From assembly GCF_024713975.1 (NCBI RefSeq), contig NC_091109.1, positions 20,615,760 to 20,679,759 of the forward strand: a stretch of DNA of 64,000 bases, in the 5' to 3' direction. Each line of letters starts with the position of its first letter. Position 1 is the first letter of the stretch. The stretch is from Paralichthys olivaceus (Eukaryota > Chordata > Actinopteri > Pleuronectiformes > Paralichthyidae). This document shows, piece by piece, positions 60,857 through 64,000 of this stretch. The notes beneath the pieces were generated by a model. That model had not been told where the DNA came from. It saw nothing but the letters and a program-made list of their open reading frames with translations, and did not search any database. Made by a program: the position numbers and the translations under genes.

Positions 60857-60888
60857 TGTGTGTGTGTGTGTGTGGGGGGGGGGGGGGG
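60857..60888. repeat. (GT)n-(G)n compound simple repeat
   Basis: A GT run passes directly into a run of about 15 G residues. Confidence 0.9.
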
Positions 60889-61624
60889 TAGGACTATCAG
60901 CAGCTGGAGGCAAATATAATTAGGAGTGAGTATCTCTTATCTCTCTGTCACACACACTCTCTCTCGTTTGTGTTTATTTCTGACCTGCAGGTGATCTTTC
61001 CTTCTCTCTCTGTCATTACAGCACCAAGTTTTATTTCTCCCCCATTTAGGTTTATATCACATTTCATTCTGGTCTAGTTGCTGAAACATTCATTATAGGT
61101 TAGCAGTGATTTTCTGTACTATACTTCTTTCACTTATCATTTTAAATATTGTACATTGATTTTTTTATTGGTAATTAAAAATTGGTTTGAATCTGTTTTT
61201 GCTGTTTTGCAGAAAAACCACTTTAGCAAATATCTTTTGTTCTTGGAAGGTTGAAATTAAAAGCTTTTTCATCATCTCATAATCGGTGGTGGAGGAAGTT
61301 ACTCATTGCTCGTTTATCCTCTTCTCACTGTGATTGAATTTATTGCCCAGTTTATTTTTCATGGCTTCACATTTGCCTCCAGTAAGAAGGCAGAAGTTTT
61401 CCTGACATGTGCTCAGTCAATCACCATAAATCATCGCTCCTCCAAAGTGACATAAACACTGTTATTACCGGAGCTTCCACCGTCATTATTCTTCAGACGT
61501 CTCCTGAAATGAGTTTGAACATTTTTTTAACATCCAGCACATCTGGATGTAACGGAGTGTAAATCATGTCCACGGAGATATCCTGTCTCTTGATGCTGTA
61601 ATGACAAACTCCTCTATATCAGTA

Positions 61625-61775
61625 CCGGATCAACTGTGGCCCAGGAGGTAGAGAGGATTGTCCATGAACTTGGTTCATGGACAGAAGTTGGTGGTTTGAT
61701 GCCCAATTGACGTTTCAGTTGTAAAGTGCTTTTAGTGGTGGATGAGACTAGAAAAGTGTTTAAATAAAGTGTTTT
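61625..61775 (+). repeat. Degenerate tRNA-derived SINE-like element
   Basis: GGCCCAGGAGGTAGAGAGGA then GGTGGTTTGATGCCCAATT resemble the A and B boxes of a tRNA-derived promoter. They are followed by GTAAAGTGCTTTTAGTGGTG, GATGAGACTAGAAAAGTG and TTTAAATAAAG, the tail style of a common teleost SINE. Both boxes have substitutions (GGTTTGATGCC rather than GGTTCGATCCC), so it is probably an inactive copy. Confidence 0.6.
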
Positions 61776-62770
61776 TAAAATAAAATGGAATAAATGGATT
61801 GTATTCATTGATCATGTTTGTGATTTAAATGTTTTAATTCATGGTGCTGTGAAATAAATAAGTTATAACTATTTAAACACTCCAGCTGGTTTGTCATCAG
61901 CTGTTTTCGAGCACCACGATGTCTCCTCACGTAAGGACAAGTCGTCTTGAAGAACTTTTTTCTAATCTTTGCTCATTTAAAAGGTCGTTTGCTGTCAGAT
62001 TTGACTTTTTTGAAAGTCTGTATCTCAGCCAGTCGTCAAGGTTGTGCTGACATTTCTCTAAACGCTCTCCCTCCGTCAGATAATGGGACAGAAGTCTCGG
62101 CTCCTGACGGCTGGTTTCTCTGCTTCCTTCCCTCAGAGTTTAAAGACTCTGTGGAATAGATTTATGACCAAACTGAAAATCCTTTTTTATAGAATTTACA
62201 GTAAAGAAAGTTCTCTAATGAAAGAGCAGCTCTGTGATCCTGACTGACAAGAGCTTTTTTAAAGAAATATTTCCCAAATTGCACAATTCACTGAATGATC
62301 AGTTTGTCTTTTCTGTAAGTTTGAACTATCATTCAGTTACTTTTACCTTTTCTCTGTACTGGGTGACATTCCAGTCTTAGTGCAACAATTGATGCAGAAG
62401 AACCATCACCACACACGAAACCACATTAAACGGTTGAGGAAACGTACAAATAGCCCCTATGACGTTAAACCTGACTAATATGTTAATGATGAGCACATGG
62501 GCATTGATTCTTCTCAAGTAGAAAAATATATTTTCAGCTCCAATGAAATTAGATTTGAGCTTTGGGAATTTAAATTGAAAGCAGAGAAACATCAATACAA
62601 ACTGGGTCAGGAGTCTGGAAAAGTGAGATCTAATAAAAATATGAACTTTGGACATTTCATTCATTTCATTCAAGAAAGTGATCAAACACCATAAATGAGA
62701 TGAAATGTGCGAGTGTGTCACAGTTATTGAGTCTATTGCCAAGATTCAATAAATCAAATGCAAAAAACAG

Positions 62771-62795
62771 CTTTTTTATTTTTTTATTAGAACAT
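62771..62795 (-). terminator. Candidate polyadenylation signal for the minus-strand gene
   Basis: TTTATT at 62775-62780 (AATAAA on the minus strand) and a second TTTATT-like site just after it lie about 410 bp downstream of the minus-strand stop codon at 63195, a normal 3' UTR length. The assignment to that gene is inferred from distance and strand. Confidence 0.35.
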
Positions 62796-63194
62796 TCAAA
62801 ATGGAAAAAAAAAACTTTACATAATCCGTCACTGACAAAAAAAAAGCAACAAACAAATTAGAAAAAACGTGAGATGCATAGATAGAGAAGCGAAGCTGAG
62901 CGTTATCACACATTCGAGTGAACTGAGGAGGTTTGAGGTGGAGGCTGGAAAAAGCGAAGCAACAGATGCAGCTACAGAGATGAAAACTTTGCTGGAACAC
63001 CCTCAGCTTTCCGAAGCTATGTGTGGATGCACGTGCATGAGCTTGCTCACTGGGTCCATAGACTTCTCATGTGTCCCATATCTGGTCCAGTCTGGACTGG
63101 CTGTGCACTGCGTGAGGCGGTCATGGGCTAAGCTACAAGAACGCACGGGACTGTGTATTTATGTCCATCTGCATGCATGGGTGTGTTTGCATGT

Positions 63195-64000
63195 TTATTT
63201 CTTGCGGTAGTCGCCTGCGTAAGCTCTGTGATCATCCTGCTCGGGGTTCTGGCCTCCGTAGAGCCTCAGGATGTCCTGCAGGCTCGGGATCCCCTTTGAC
63301 ATCTGAGGGTAGGACATGTGAGGGTAGGACATGTGAGGCTCCTCCTGGCCACTCTCGTAGGGCTCCCCCTCGTACTGCTCCTGCTCCAGCTGCTCTGGCT
63401 GATGCTCTCTCTCTGCTGCCCCCTGGCTGTGGTCCTCCCCGGCGTGATGCTCGGGCTGGGCTTCGACATGGGGCTGCTCGGGCTCGTAGCGACGCAGGCG
63501 GCAGTCCCTGTCGTACTCGGGGTCACAATCAGGGTTGGATGGCTCCATGACGCCGCTTCGTGTGCCGTCGGCATTCAGGTGAGGCTCGTAGGGCTCGGCA
63601 GGATAGGGCATGTGGCGGTGGACGCCAGAGCGAGGCTCAGTGGGCTTCACGGGGTAGCATTCACGGTCGTAGCCGATGAAGCAGTCATATCCCTCCTTGG
63701 TCTTACCTGGGGGGCCCAGAGGGTGGCGCTCCTCTTGGGCAGGCTCTTCATAACTGGGGTTAGAGAAAGGGAACTGCTGCCTGGGGTTGGACGGACCGCG
63801 GCGATGCATGGCACCTGCCGCCTCACGGATCGCAGAGAAAGGATCGTTGGGGTTGGACTCTGGAGCAGCCTCCATGCGTGGAGAGTATGGGTCACTTTGT
63901 TGAGCTTGGGCCATGAAGCGTCGCAGAAGAGCATATGGGTCATTAGCTGCAGGTGAAGCTGGAGGAGAAGCTGGACGCTGCTGGAACATAGCATAAGGAT
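63195..64000 (-). CDS. Probable actinodin-like matrix protein, last exon (partial at window edge)
   Basis: An open frame on the minus strand runs from the right edge to TAA at 63195-63197. At the edge the frame stays open before the first Met (PYAMFQQRP), so the true start lies outside. The product is very polar, rich in Pro, Glu, Gln and Tyr. NDPYALLRRF and NDPFSAIRE repeat a (N)DPYA-like phrase; YDCFIGYDRECYP and PDCDPEYDRDCR are Cys-paired, Tyr/Asp-rich motifs; a 15-bp direct repeat gives MSYPHMSYPQMS; the tail is GIPSLQDILRLYGG...DYRKK. No membrane segment is seen. The Tyr/Asp/Cys motifs remind me of actinodins, the fish proteins of fin-fold actinotrichia, which tetrapods lack, but this rests on memory of the family's style. 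Alternatives are other secreted or calcified-matrix proteins. A long plus-strand frame opposite is its shadow. Confidence 0.5.
   Translation of the reverse strand, partial: PYAMFQQRPASPPASPAANDPYALLRRFMAQAQQSDPYSPRMEAAPESNPNDPFSAIREAAGAMHRRGPSNPRQQFPFSNPSYEEPAQEERHPLGPPGKTKEGYDCFIGYDRECYPVKPTEPRSGVHRHMPYPAEPYEPHLNADGTRSGVMEPSNPDCDPEYDRDCRLRRYEPEQPHVEAQPEHHAGEDHSQGAAEREHQPEQLEQEQYEGEPYESGQEEPHMSYPHMSYPQMSKGIPSLQDILRLYGGQNPEQDDHRAYAGDYRKK

Larger units (their letters stand above)
48425..62770. other. Gene-poor interval between the opsin and the actinodin-like gene
   Basis: About 14.3 kb in which no frame matched a family I know. A polyadenylation signal (AATAAA) for the opsin is possible in the AT-rich DNA after 49190. 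Simple repeats are scattered. Repeat-free stretches with homeobox-like words (about 50110-50300, 52140-52320, 52790-52985, 57780-57920) are candidates for conserved regulatory DNA of either flanking gene. The longest open frame (55502-55924, plus) shows no recognisable domain. Confidence 0.5.

Noticed and set aside
61625-61700. Functional tRNA gene
   Set aside because: Box-like motifs are degenerate, no clean cloverleaf or anticodon arm was found, and the 3' part is a SINE-style tail.
63318-63956. 212-residue plus-strand open frame at the right edge
   Set aside because: It lies opposite the minus-strand actinodin-like exon, and its Leu/Val/Gly-rich product is the antisense of a Gln/Glu/Tyr-rich frame. 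No homologue is recognised.

Overview
The window looks like nuclear DNA of a ray-finned (teleost) fish. It has multi-exon vertebrate genes with GT-AG introns, dense (CA)n/(GT)n microsatellites and several repeat types that I recognise as typical of teleosts. It also carries a teleost multiple tissue (TMT) type opsin and, at the right edge, a probable actinodin-like (fin actinotrichia) exon. All homology calls come from reading translated sequence; no search was run.

Layout. 1-240 resembles the 3' end of an upstream plus-strand gene. A CpG-rich segment at 1085-1440 is the best promoter candidate for tnk2. The tnk2 (ACK1) coding sequence runs 4717-13262 in 19 coding exons that join without a frameshift into 1044 residues. 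13263-22121 is mostly non-coding, with a perfect 36-bp inverted repeat (14949-15025), repeats and one unrecognised exon-like segment (15723-15829). 22146-27657 holds a recent tandem duplication: two intact two-exon genes (531 and 517 residues) encoding a shortened eIF4G-like protein with a MIF4G and an MA3 domain only, and a C-terminal 30-bp coding minisatellite that differs in length between the copies. 27658-32500 is intergenic and repeat-rich. 32943-48424 is a four-exon TMT/encephalopsin-type opsin (409 residues) with three large introns; intron 1 contains a degenerate ~75-85 bp tandem array of about 1.1 kb. 48425-63194 is a long gene-poor interval in which no coding exon could be recognised. 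63195-64000 (minus strand) is the last exon of a polar secreted-type protein resembling actinodins, cut by the window edge.

The genes do not form an obvious pathway. tnk2 is a signalling kinase, the opsin a light receptor, the eIF4G-like pair probable translation-factor relatives, and the right-edge gene a probable fin matrix protein. The most unusual content is the eIF4G-like pair, followed by the perfect hairpin, the intronic tandem array, and the repeated placement of UG-repeat tracts directly against 3' splice sites.
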